Shown here piece by piece: positions 11,188-18,947 of a stretch of DNA of 64,000 nucleotides; the first letter of the stretch is position 1; the number at the start of each line of letters is the position of its first letter. Below the pieces are notes generated by a model, which saw only the letters and a program-made list of their open reading frames with translations, made no database searches and was not told the origin of the DNA. A program made the position numbers and the translations under genes. The DNA lies in contig NC_133174.1 in NCBI RefSeq assembly GCF_040802235.1, forward strand, positions 86,946,647-87,010,646, in the 5' to 3' direction. The DNA comes from Manis javanica (taxonomy: Eukaryota > Chordata > Mammalia > Pholidota > Manidae).

Positions 11188-12945
11188 ATGGGGAATGCAC
11201 CGTCATTAGTCACGGTGCTGCAGACAGCTCTCAAAGAGCGAAACTTGAAGGTCTCCAGCAAAGTCTTAGGATCTTTTGTGAAGGAGATAGACCGTGTGGC
11301 CCCCTGGTTCATTTGTTCAGGGTCCCTCTCAATCCCGAGCTGGGACAAACTGGGGAAAGATCTTGATAGAGAGGAGGAGGAGGGTAGCCTGAGGGGAGGC
11401 ACCAGGCCCCTCTGGAAACTGATTAGAGCTTGTCTGCAAGATGCGAGATGTGAAAAGGTAATAAAAGAAGGTCAGAGAGCATTGACAGATATCCAAGAGA
11501 GCATGTCAGAAACGGAACGGGAAACAGAGAGCGCGCGCGGCCGAAAAAAGTCCACAAAAACGAAGGTAAAGAAACCTCAGAGTGAGGGAGAAAGCCCGCC
11601 TAGGGCAAAAGCGAAAGAGCCCCGAGAAGCAAGTGACGATCGCCTCGGAGAAAATAGTAAATACCCCTGGAAAGAGTTGAGGGACCTCCAACTCTCCAAT
11701 AGGGAATCTGAGGAGGAATTAACGTCCGCAGAGGAAGGGGAAGAGAATAAAACTGCAGAGTGCAGAAGTAAGGGAACCAGCAAAGTTGAAAAGCAGACCA
11801 AGGAAAAAATGAAAGCAGGGTGTCCCCCGACGCCCGTTGCCCCGCCACCTTACGTGAGTGGCGCACTCTCCTTTTGCCACCCAGATACTCTTCAGGCAAT
11901 TAGACAAATGTTTCCTGTATTTGAGGATAATGGCGTACGCTCTCACCAGCCCCTGAGCCATAAACAAGTTAAGGAGTTAGCAGAATCCGTTCGGGCTTAT
12001 GGAGTCAGTGCTAACTATACCATAGCACAAGTTGAGAGATTAACAGAGACAGCCATGACACCCGCAGACTGGCAATATGTAACTAAGGCATGCCTTTCTA
12101 GTATGGGGCAATACATAGAATGGAAGGCATTGTGGCATGATATCAGCATGACCCAGGCACGCGCAAACGCGGCCGAAGGACAGCCTGCGTGGTCATATGA
12201 TATGCTGACGGGCCAAGGACAGTGGGTAGCCAACCAGACCGCCTTCCCCTTACAGGTATACGCACAAATAAACACATGCGCCGCCAAGGCATGGAAAGCC
12301 CTCACCAACAAAGGAGAAGTATCAGGCAATTTGACAAAAATTATTCAGGGGCTGAGCGAGCCATTTTCTGACTTTGTCGCTCGTATGATGGAGGCCGCAG
12401 GCAGAATATTTGGAGATCAGGAACAAGCAATGCCCCTAGTGGAGCAATTAGTATTTGAACAATGTACCAAGGAATGCAGACAGGCGATAACACCCTGGAA
12501 ACAAAAAGGGATACATGCCTGGTTGAAAGCCTGTAGAGAAATAGGAGGGCCACTCACCAATGCGGGCCTAGCCGCGGCCATATTACAGAGCCACAAACAA
12601 GCCAGGATTACTAACAGAAGTATCAAATGCTTTCAATGCGGGAAATTAGGACATATAAAGAGAGAGTGTAGGAGCCCAGCTTCAGAACAAACAACCCAAA
12701 AGACCCCTGGGTTGTGCCCTAAGTGTAAGAAAGGCAGGCATTGGGCTAATGAGTGCCGGTCTATTAAAGATATAGAAGGGAAACCCTTAGAACTGCCAAA
12801 AAACGCCCAGAGGGGCCCCCGTCACCAGGGCCCGCAAATATATGGGGCAACCAGCACGCAAGTGTCATTCGAGAACAACCAGGCCCCCCAAGGAGAGCCA
12901 CTTCAGGTTCCGCGGGATTGGACATCCGTGCCACCACCAGAATAG
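11188..12945 (+). CDS. gag: Gag polyprotein (class II endogenous retrovirus)
   Basis: The 585-residue structural polyprotein has no internal stop. The ATG sits in a strong context (GCACCATGG), and the N-terminal MGNAPS has the Gly2 needed for myristoylation and membrane targeting. Residues 1-100 form the matrix region. Residues 104-210 are highly charged and of low complexity. PPPY at 219-222 is a late-budding motif that recruits NEDD4-type ubiquitin ligases. Capsid follows, with a major homology region at about 385-414 (IIQGLSEPFSDFVARM). Nucleocapsid has two CCHC zinc knuckles: C481-C484-H489-C494 and C510-C513-H518-C523. The 3' end overlaps the pro frame by 178 bases and contains the A AAA AAC slip site. 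The length fits betaretroviral Gag. Being intact after endogenisation suggests youth or constraint; the sequence alone cannot distinguish these. Confidence 0.94.
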   Translation: MGNAPSLVTVLQTALKERNLKVSSKVLGSFVKEIDRVAPWFICSGSLSIPSWDKLGKDLDREEEEGSLRGGTRPLWKLIRACLQDARCEKVIKEGQRALTDIQESMSETERETESARGRKKSTKTKVKKPQSEGESPPRAKAKEPREASDDRLGENSKYPWKELRDLQLSNRESEEELTSAEEGEENKTAECRSKGTSKVEKQTKEKMKAGCPPTPVAPPPYVSGALSFCHPDTLQAIRQMFPVFEDNGVRSHQPLSHKQVKELAESVRAYGVSANYTIAQVERLTETAMTPADWQYVTKACLSSMGQYIEWKALWHDISMTQARANAAEGQPAWSYDMLTGQGQWVANQTAFPLQVYAQINTCAAKAWKALTNKGEVSGNLTKIIQGLSEPFSDFVARMMEAAGRIFGDQEQAMPLVEQLVFEQCTKECRQAITPWKQKGIHAWLKACREIGGPLTNAGLAAAILQSHKQARITNRSIKCFQCGKLGHIKRECRSPASEQTTQKTPGLCPKCKKGRHWANECRSIKDIEGKPLELPKNAQRGPRHQGPQIYGATSTQVSFENNQAPQGEPLQVPRDWTSVPPPE

Positions 12946-13718
12946 TGTTGACTCCACAGATGGGAGTTCAGCCTATCCCTTCAGACTTTAAAGGCCCCCT
13001 ACCACCAAATACTATTGGGTTACTCCTAGGGCGCTCTTCTGCTGCATTGAAAGGCCTGGTAGTTCATCCCAGAGTTATAGATCAAGATTATGAAGGACAA
13101 GTAAAAATCATGTGTTCGGCTCCCAGAGGAATCTATCCTATATCCCCGGGAGACCGCATAGCCCAGCTCTTAGTTTTACCTAGTCTCCACGCCAATTATC
13201 CTGCTACCAACATGGAGAGGGGAGAAAGGGGCTTCGGCTCCTCTGACTGGGATTCAGCCTTCATAGTATTAGATTTAGCAGACAGACCAAAATTAACTCT
13301 TCAAATAGAGGGAAAGAGCTTTGAGGGAATCCTAGACACTGGAGCAGATAAAAGTATTATCTCTGCAACCTGGTGGCCCTCCAAGTGGCCTGTGACCCAA
13401 TCCTCACATTCATTACAAGGTTTAGGATATGAGTCAAGCCCTTCAATTAGTGCCAAACCATTGAAATGGCGAGCCCCTGAAGGACAAGAGGGTACAGTCA
13501 CCCCTTATGTACTCCCTCTACCGGTCAATTTATGGGGGAGGGATGTCATGAGAGACTTAGGCCTCAAACTCATTAATGAATACTCCACCCCCGCCCAAGG
13601 CATGATGATGGACATGGGATACATCCCTGGCAAGGGGCTGGGGAAACACCAACAGAGACACATAGAGCCCATCCTGCCCAAAGTAAAGAATGACCGTCAC
13701 GGCCTGGGTTTTTCATAG
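12768..13718 (+). CDS. pro: dUTPase-protease with C-terminal G-patch
   Basis: Made only by -1 frameshifting from gag. The frame is open from 12768 and the fusion would begin at the slip site at 12798. Numbering from 12918, a dUTPase domain spans about residues 15-110 with its GRSS motif (38-41), the [10 protein letters not shown] block (53-62), the [10 protein letters not shown] block (77-86) and the [10 protein letters not shown] end motif (101-110). dUTPase keeps dUTP out of viral DNA in non-dividing cells. The aspartic protease follows, with active-site D140-T-G-A and the GRD motif at 207-209. The C-terminus (228-266) is a glycine-rich G-patch ([19 protein letters not shown]) that aids reverse transcription in betaretroviruses. 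No internal stop is seen. The order dUTPase, protease, G-patch is diagnostic for class II elements. Confidence 0.93.
   Translation, partial: RYRRETLRTAKKRPEGPPSPGPANIWGNQHASVIREQPGPPRRATSGSAGLDIRATTRIVLTPQMGVQPIPSDFKGPLPPNTIGLLLGRSSAALKGLVVHPRVIDQDYEGQVKIMCSAPRGIYPISPGDRIAQLLVLPSLHANYPATNMERGERGFGSSDWDSAFIVLDLADRPKLTLQIEGKSFEGILDTGADKSIISATWWPSKWPVTQSSHSLQGLGYESSPSISAKPLKWRAPEGQEGTVTPYVLPLPVNLWGRDVMRDLGLKLINEYSTPAQGMMMDMGYIPGKGLGKHQQRHIEPILPKVKNDRHGLGFS
12798..12804 (+). promoter_or_regulatory. gag-pro -1 ribosomal frameshift site
   Basis: A AAA AAC in the exact phase required: gag reads ..CCA AAA AAC GCC, and slipping back one base enters the pro frame. It lies in the 178-base overlap (12768-12945). 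A GC-rich stretch with complementary runs (12811-12834, AGGGGCCCCC...GGGCCCGC) starts seven bases downstream and could form the stimulatory stem or pseudoknot. Confidence 0.88.
13706..13712 (+). promoter_or_regulatory. pro-pol -1 ribosomal frameshift site
   Basis: G GGT TTT fits the X XXY YYZ rule and is in the correct phase: pro reads CTG GGT TTT TCA TAG, and the -1 frame gives the pol frame. The pol frame is closed by TGA at 13691-13693 and pro ends at 13718, leaving a 25-base overlap in which this is the only candidate slip site. I know of A-rich and U-rich pro-pol sites in related viruses; this GU version is less usual. Confidence 0.82.
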
Positions 13719-15956
13719 GGGCCATTGAAGATGCCATGCCCATACCTTGGCTCACAGAGGAGGCCGTATGGGTTCCTCAGTGGCCCCTATCCTCTGAAAA
13801 ATTAGAAGCAGCTCATTGCTTAGTGCAAGAGCAGCTCCAAGTGGGACACCTAGAACCCTCTGTGTCCCCATGGAACACACCCATATTTGTAATCAGGAAA
13901 AAGTCAAGATCATGGAGGTTGCTTCATGATCTGAGAGCAGTAAATGCTCAAATGAGAATGCTTGGACCCGTACAATGGGGACTGCCACTCCTCTCTGCCT
14001 TACCCAAAGAATGGAAAGTGCTCATAATAGATATTAAAGACTGTTTCTTTTCTATACCTCTAAGCTCCAAGGACAGGGAAAGATTTGCTTTTACTTTGCC
14101 AGCTATTAACCATGAACAACCCGATGCCAGATTTCAGTAGAAAGTCCTCCCTCAAGGAATGGCAAATAGCCCCACCATATGTCAACTGTACGTTCAGTGA
14201 GCGCTAGACCCAATTCGTAAGACCTATCCCACGCTAAAGATCATCCATTACATAGATGACATCCTTCTTTGCTCCCCACAACCAGCGGAAATAGAAGAAG
14301 CATATATAGATCTCACTAGATCCCTAGAAAATTGGAGACTGAATATAGCAAGCGAGAAGGTCCAAAAATCTAGTGTTAGCAAATTCCTAGGAGCAACCAT
14401 TTACACAGATGTAATTTGCCCCCAAAAGCTTGAGATAAGACATAATCAATTGCGAAATTTGAATGACTTCCAAAAACTCCTAGGGGATATTAATTGGTTG
14501 CGCCCATACTTAAAGATACCCACCACTGAATTGACTCCACTATTTAAAACCCTAGAAGGAGACCCACAACTAACGTCACCGCGCTCCCTCACACCTGAGG
14601 CATTACAAGCCATTCGCAAAGTAGAACAGGCTTTGATGACAGCACAATTAAATAGAGTGCAATCGAATGAACCCTTTGAGTTGTGTGTGCTTCCCACCCC
14701 GGAGCTGCCAACAGCAGTTTTATGGCAGCACGGCCCACTGATCTGGATCCATCCCCAAGCCTCTCAGGCTAGGACAATAGAGTACTATCCGGCAGCCGTG
14801 GCCAAACTTGCTTTGAGAGGAGTAAAAACCTCCATGACACATTTCGGAGAGGCGCCAGCGAAAATTATAACCCCTTACAGCGTAGAACAGATACAAGTAT
14901 TATGTGCTATGAACGATGATTGGGCCACACTTGCTTACAGTTTCTCAGGAACCTTTGATAATCATTTCCCTAAACATCCCCTCATCAACTTCGCCAAAAA
15001 TCATCTCCTAGTATTTCCTCGGGTCACTAGCCTAACCCCGCTGCCTCATGGAAAAACAGTTTACACGGACGGGTCTAAGACAGGCACAGGTACCTATGTC
15101 CATGATGGCAAAGTTGTGACAAAAGGCTACACGCCTGACACTCCACAAATAGTGGAATGTCGCATAGTCTTAGAGGTCCTACAAATCTTTCCTGAACCTT
15201 TAAATATTGTGTCTGACTCCTGTTATGTAGTTAATGCAGTCAAATCTCTAGAAGTGGCCGGGCTAATCAAAGCGTCCAGCCCAGTAGCCACTTTGTTCAA
15301 ACAGATACAATCAGCACTACTTCATAGGCAATCTCCTTTGTATATAACTCATATCAGAGCACATTCAGGCCTTCCCGGGCCTATGACCCAAGGCAACCAC
15401 CTGGCAGACCTCGCAACCAGAAATATAGCTTTTCCCCTGCTAGACCCTATCACCACAGCTTCAAAATTCCACACACAATTTCATGTCACTGCTGAAACAC
15501 TGCGCAAGCGGTTTAGCATAACCAGGGCCGAAGCTAGGAACATTGTCCTTAGCTGCCAACATTGCTGCAGCTTCCTTCCCACACCTCATGTTGGGATCAA
15601 CCCCAGAGGTATTAGGCCTTTACAAGTTTGGCAAATGGATGTGACGCATATTTCGTCTTTTGGGAAACTGAAATATGTACATGTATCCGTGGATACTTGT
15701 TCAGGAGTCATCTTTGCCTCCCCATCGTTGGGAGAGAAAGCTTCCCATGTCATCCAGCACTGCCTTGAGGCTTGGAGCGCATGGGGGTTACCACAGATTC
15801 TGAAAACAGACAATGGCCCAGCCTATACCTCTACAAAATTTGCTCAATTTTGTCATCACATGGGGATAAAACATATCACTGGCCTTCCCTACAACCCACA
15901 GGGTCAAGGGATTGTGGAACGCGCGAACCGCACGCTCAAATCCTATTTACTTAAAC

Positions 15957-15968
15957 AAAAAGGGGGAA
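15957..15968 (+). other. Central polypurine-tract-like sequence in integrase region
   Basis: AAAAAGGGGGAA lies inside pol, in the integrase domain, and nearly repeats the 3' polypurine tract AAAAAAGGGGGAGA at 18362-18375. In lentiviruses a second tract in this place primes an additional plus-strand start. Whether it functions here is unknown; it could simply reflect the codons for Gln-Lys-Gly-Gly. Confidence 0.45.
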
Positions 15969-16253
15969 TTGAAGATATACCCCCCACACCAAAAACTGCC
16001 ATAGCCCTAGCACTTTTCACTATAAATTTTTTGAATCTGGATGCTCAAGGCCATACAGCAGCGGATCGCCATAATCAGTGGCCAAAAGACCCACAAGAAC
16101 TAGTAAAATGGAAGGACGTGTTATCTAACCAATGGAAGGGCCCGGATCCAATCATAATCAGATCCAGGGGAGCTGTGTGTGTTTTCCCCCAGGGTGAAGA
16201 AAATCCCTTCTGGATCCCGGAGCGCCTAACGAGGAAAGTCCTAAACAAAGGAG

Positions 16254-18029
16254 ATGACTTCGCTATACCTCCTGACCCTGCTCCTGACACTGGAGACCCC
16301 GACTCAGGGAGTATTGAGATTGGGAATCCTGTCTGCCTTTCCTAAGCCTATGCCTGTCCGTTTCAATGCAGCCGTTTTTCCGCGCTTTTTCACTACCAAT
16401 GCTAGTATGAACTTGCCCTACTTAGTTAAAGACACCCTAGTAGCTCCCCTGGGAGAAAACCGATCCTTCGTAACTAATGGGTCATTATGCTTCACCGCTC
16501 AGAATCTAGCTGGCTGTATCTCCCTGAAACGGAGGAAATACGGATGGTTCAGTGACATAATTCTAGAGGCCAGTAGCCTCCCCGTTATGTCAGCTAAATT
16601 TGAAGGGCCTAATAAGGAAGGGAGCCCGCCCTATAAGAACATGACTATCCACCAGATGGTTCTCTGGATCAATGGCACATTTGTACACTCTCCCAGGAAC
16701 AATTCCACCGACAGGCCTCGTCAACCCAAATATGCCTCCCATTGTGTGGGCGACTATGAGGGAGAGCTGTGGCCCTGGACTGACAGTCAGTCAACTGTAG
16801 TAACGTGGGCAACTGAGAGGCAGGAGTTTACCATCTCCCCAGATATGGAGGGACGGCCAGCCAATGAGGCTTGGTGGCCAGTAAAGGTGCTCGAAGGCGA
16901 GTTTCGTCAGCAGCTGAGCATGAACCCCTTCCATAAATGGATGCTGTGTGGAGTCAATGGCTCGTGTACCGACCTCTCCCCCTTTTCCGCCCTCCAGGGT
17001 GGGGGAATCGGTGTAAAAAATATCACCTTTTGGTGCGAGAATAACCACATGCGCGCACACTGGAACATGATCATGACCCATAACAACGAGAACTACACGT
17101 GTTCAGCAAAATCAGGTCCAGAGTCACCTAATTCCCTTTTTCCACCTTCTCCAGTATGCGTATACCCCCCATTTCTGTTTATCTTATCCAATAGTAGCTT
17201 TGACTCCTGCTCCAATGAAACCTGCTTTCTGTCTCAGTGTTGGGATGCGCGTAACTTTACCAATGCTTTGGTAGTCCGCATCCCCCGTTGGGTCCCTGTT
17301 CCCGTAGACGCCCCTAACACCATGACTCTGTTTCGAGAAAGGCGCGATTTCGGTGTTACAGCCGCCATAGTGCTCCTGATCTCCGCGACCGCGGTCGCAG
17401 CCACCGCCGCTGGTATAGCTTTAGACACCTCCATCAAATCGGCTACAGAGCTCAATAACCTTGCAGCCTCAGTAGCTTCTGCCCTGGACCAACAGTCCAC
17501 ACTTGATGGCAAACTGAAAGGAGGAATAATGATCCTCAATCAACGCATAGATCTCGTGGAGGAACAAATAGAGGTGCTCTGGCAAATGGCCCAATTGGGA
17601 TGTGAGCGGAAATATCGTGCCCTCTGCATCACTAGCATTCAATATAAAAATTTTACACGGGCAGCTAATCTGTCACGAGACCTGTCCCAGTATCTTTCAG
17701 GAAACTGGTCCCAAGACTTCGATGGGACACTAGAAGAGCTGTGGCGAGAAATTATCCACATCAACTCCACCCGTCTAGATATCTCCGTAGCGGAAGGACT
17801 CTCTTCCTGGTTCCTCAGAGCTCTCTCCCACGTCAAGGAGTGGGCGGGCATGGCTGGGATGGGCGTGTTCCTGCTTGGAGGTCTCATGCTCTTACTCTGG
17901 TTGTTATGCAGACTCCGCAACCAACATAAGCAGGACAAGGTGATCCTTGCTCAAGCCCTAATGGCGATAGACATTGGCGCCTCTCCCCAAGTGTGGCTCA
18001 ACATGCTTAAGAAGGAAGCTCGGCTTTAG
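16254..18029 (+). CDS. env: Envelope glycoprotein, intact open frame
   Basis: The 591-residue frame starts at an ATG overlapping the end of pol by 92 bases and has no stop. Residues 1-19 form a hydrophobic signal peptide. The surface subunit runs to the furin-type site RERR at 361-364. The transmembrane subunit follows: an alanine-rich fusion peptide at 366-392, heptad-repeat helix at about 395-447, a disulphide loop C450-x7-C458, a membrane anchor at about 533-553 and a 38-residue cytoplasmic tail. About fourteen N-glycosylation sequons are present, for example at residues 75, 129, 140, 235, 256, 280, 313, 334, 466, 484 and 504. The loop lacks the CX6CC signature of gamma-type envelopes, and the surface subunit has no CXXC partner that I can identify, so the subunits are probably held non-covalently, as in the MMTV/JSRV-like class. 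In its family it binds a cell receptor and drives membrane fusion. The receptor is unknown. Confidence 0.93.
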   Translation: MTSLYLLTLLLTLETPTQGVLRLGILSAFPKPMPVRFNAAVFPRFFTTNASMNLPYLVKDTLVAPLGENRSFVTNGSLCFTAQNLAGCISLKRRKYGWFSDIILEASSLPVMSAKFEGPNKEGSPPYKNMTIHQMVLWINGTFVHSPRNNSTDRPRQPKYASHCVGDYEGELWPWTDSQSTVVTWATERQEFTISPDMEGRPANEAWWPVKVLEGEFRQQLSMNPFHKWMLCGVNGSCTDLSPFSALQGGGIGVKNITFWCENNHMRAHWNMIMTHNNENYTCSAKSGPESPNSLFPPSPVCVYPPFLFILSNSSFDSCSNETCFLSQCWDARNFTNALVVRIPRWVPVPVDAPNTMTLFRERRDFGVTAAIVLLISATAVAATAAGIALDTSIKSATELNNLAASVASALDQQSTLDGKLKGGIMILNQRIDLVEEQIEVLWQMAQLGCERKYRALCITSIQYKNFTRAANLSRDLSQYLSGNWSQDFDGTLEELWREIIHINSTRLDISVAEGLSSWFLRALSHVKEWAGMAGMGVFLLGGLMLLLWLLCRLRNQHKQDKVILAQALMAIDIGASPQVWLNMLKKEARL

Positions 18030-18361
18030 CTTGAGGTAGCTCTTGCACCCTGAGCCCATGTGGCACTGCACCAGGCCCGAGTACCTCAATGCTTAATCAC
18101 AGCTTTCTTTAAGAAGCTCATGGTGCAAGAGGGTTGAGAAAAAGGGTCCAAACCCTTTGTACCAAGCGGTCCCAACGCCAGCCAGAGGATGCGAGGCAAA
18201 GCACTGCAAGAGGTCTTGGACCCCTCTGAGAGGCATGCCTGACTGCATAGGGGTAGATGCCCAGAACCCCTCTCCAAAAAGGGGGCATCAGGAAGTATGA
18301 TGGAGGTCAGGCCTCTGTCTCCGCCTCTGCTGGCAAGTTCCGCCTTGAGCTTCTGTTAGAC
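18030..18361 (+). other. Proviral 3' untranslated region between env and the polypurine tract
   Basis: No coding frame of note. It contains a perfect hairpin, AAAGGGT (18141-18147) and ACCCTTT (18152-18158) with a four-base loop. Simple betaretroviruses carry a structured RNA-export element in this interval, so this is a place to look for one, but I do not recognise a known element. Confidence 0.6.
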
Positions 18362-18375
18362 AAAAAAGGGGGAGA
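18362..18375 (+). other. 3' polypurine tract
   Basis: AAAAAAGGGGGAGA directly abuts the TG of the 3' LTR and is the expected RNase H-resistant primer for plus-strand DNA synthesis. Confidence 0.92.
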
Positions 18376-18709
18376 TGTTGGCAGCCACGCTCAGAAAATA
18401 GCGCCCAATGCAGGGCAGCCGGAAGGCCCCGAACTTCCTAATGACAAATCATCCCACACCACTAAACTACATGCTAATTGCGCCTTGGCATAAGGACCAA
18501 TGAGACCCACCAAATGGTTATGCTAATAAGGCATATGGAGCCGCACCAACCAGGTCAGAGCATGAGAACTATATAAGCAAGCCTCTCCTTCCCCTCTGGG
18601 TCCTGCCCAACTCATTTGTTTCACAAAGAGCTGAAGAATAAAGCTTTCTGCAGAAGAATCCTGCTGTTGTTGCATGCTGTTCTTGCCGGCGAGGACAGGG
18701 CACGCGACA
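18376..18709 (+). repeat. 3' LTR of class II provirus
   Basis: 334 bp, identical in length to the 5' LTR, differing at offsets 12, 107 and 312. TATA box at 18570 and AATAAA at 18637. Ends GCGACA and is followed by the second CAAGCA duplication. Confidence 0.95.
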
Positions 18710-18715
18710 CAAGCA
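18710..18715. repeat. Proviral target-site duplication, right copy
   Basis: CAAGCA, identical to 10678-10683. It overlaps the first bases of the ORF1 tail. Confidence 0.9.
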
Positions 18716-18779
18716 AAAGTTGAGGGAATTTGCCTCCCACAAACCACCTCTACAGGGCATCCTACAGGGACTGCTCTAG
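18711..18779 (+). pseudogene. LINE-1 ORF1p, last 22 residues
   Basis: The frame from 18711 reads KQKLREFASHKPPLQGILQG and ends at TAG 18777-18779, which is the characteristic C-terminus of ORF1p (compare the related end in the antisense L1 near 29.69 kb). In phase it does not join the upstream ORF1 fragment: removing the provirus and one duplication leaves the two parts in different frames. ORF1 was therefore already damaged by an internal deletion of roughly 0.3 kb. Confidence 0.85.
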
Positions 18780-18947
18780 ATGGGAGCACTCCTAAAAAGA
18801 GCACAGAACAGAACACCCAACATATGAAGAAGGGAGGAGGAGGAATAAGAAGGGAGAGAAATAAAGAATCTTCAAACCACATTTATAATAGCTCAACAAG
18901 CAAGTTAAGTTAGACAGTAAGATAGTAAAGAAGCTAACCCAGAACAT
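18780..18947 (+). other. LINE-1 inter-ORF spacer
   Basis: Purine-rich spacer between the ORF1 stop and the ORF2 start region, including an AAGAAGGGAGGAGGAGG run. It is part of the L1. Confidence 0.7.

Larger units (their letters stand above)
13706..16345 (+). pseudogene. pol: Pol (reverse transcriptase, RNase H, integrase) with two internal stops
   Basis: Pol is expressed by the second frameshift. One reading frame runs from the slip site to 16345 but is broken by TAG at 14138-14140 and TGA at 14198-14200, only 60 bases apart and both before the catalytic motif of the polymerase. The reverse transcriptase has the first catalytic Asp in '[10 protein letters not shown]' (about 14026-14058) and Y-I-D-D at 14249-14260. 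RNase H shows TDGSKTGTG, an Glu in VECR, SDS and the final Asp in [10 protein letters not shown] (15064-15420). Integrase begins with an H-x3-H ... C-x2-C zinc-binding motif (FHTQFH to SCQHC), then the D, D, E catalytic residues in [15 protein letters not shown] and GIVERANR (15630-15930). No frameshift is seen after the stops. The polyprotein would not be made in full, so the copy cannot complete a cycle without help. Confidence 0.93.
10684..18709 (+). mobile_element. Class II (betaretrovirus/IAP-like) endogenous provirus, nearly intact
   Basis: Complete LTR-gag-pro-pol-env-LTR structure of 8,026 bp. Class II assignment rests on four visible traits: a dUTPase domain fused ahead of the protease in its own frame, a G-patch at the protease C-terminus, two -1 frameshifts (gag frame to pro frame to pol frame), and a 6-bp target duplication. 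The primer site is tRNA-Phe-like, as in the intracisternal A-particle branch. The LTRs are both exactly 334 bp and differ at three positions (10695/18387, 10790/18482, 10995/18687), about 0.9%, so integration is recent on a mammalian time scale. gag, pro and env have no stop codons. pol has two. The provirus has the same orientation as its L1 host and is more GC-rich than its flanks. Confidence 0.95.
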
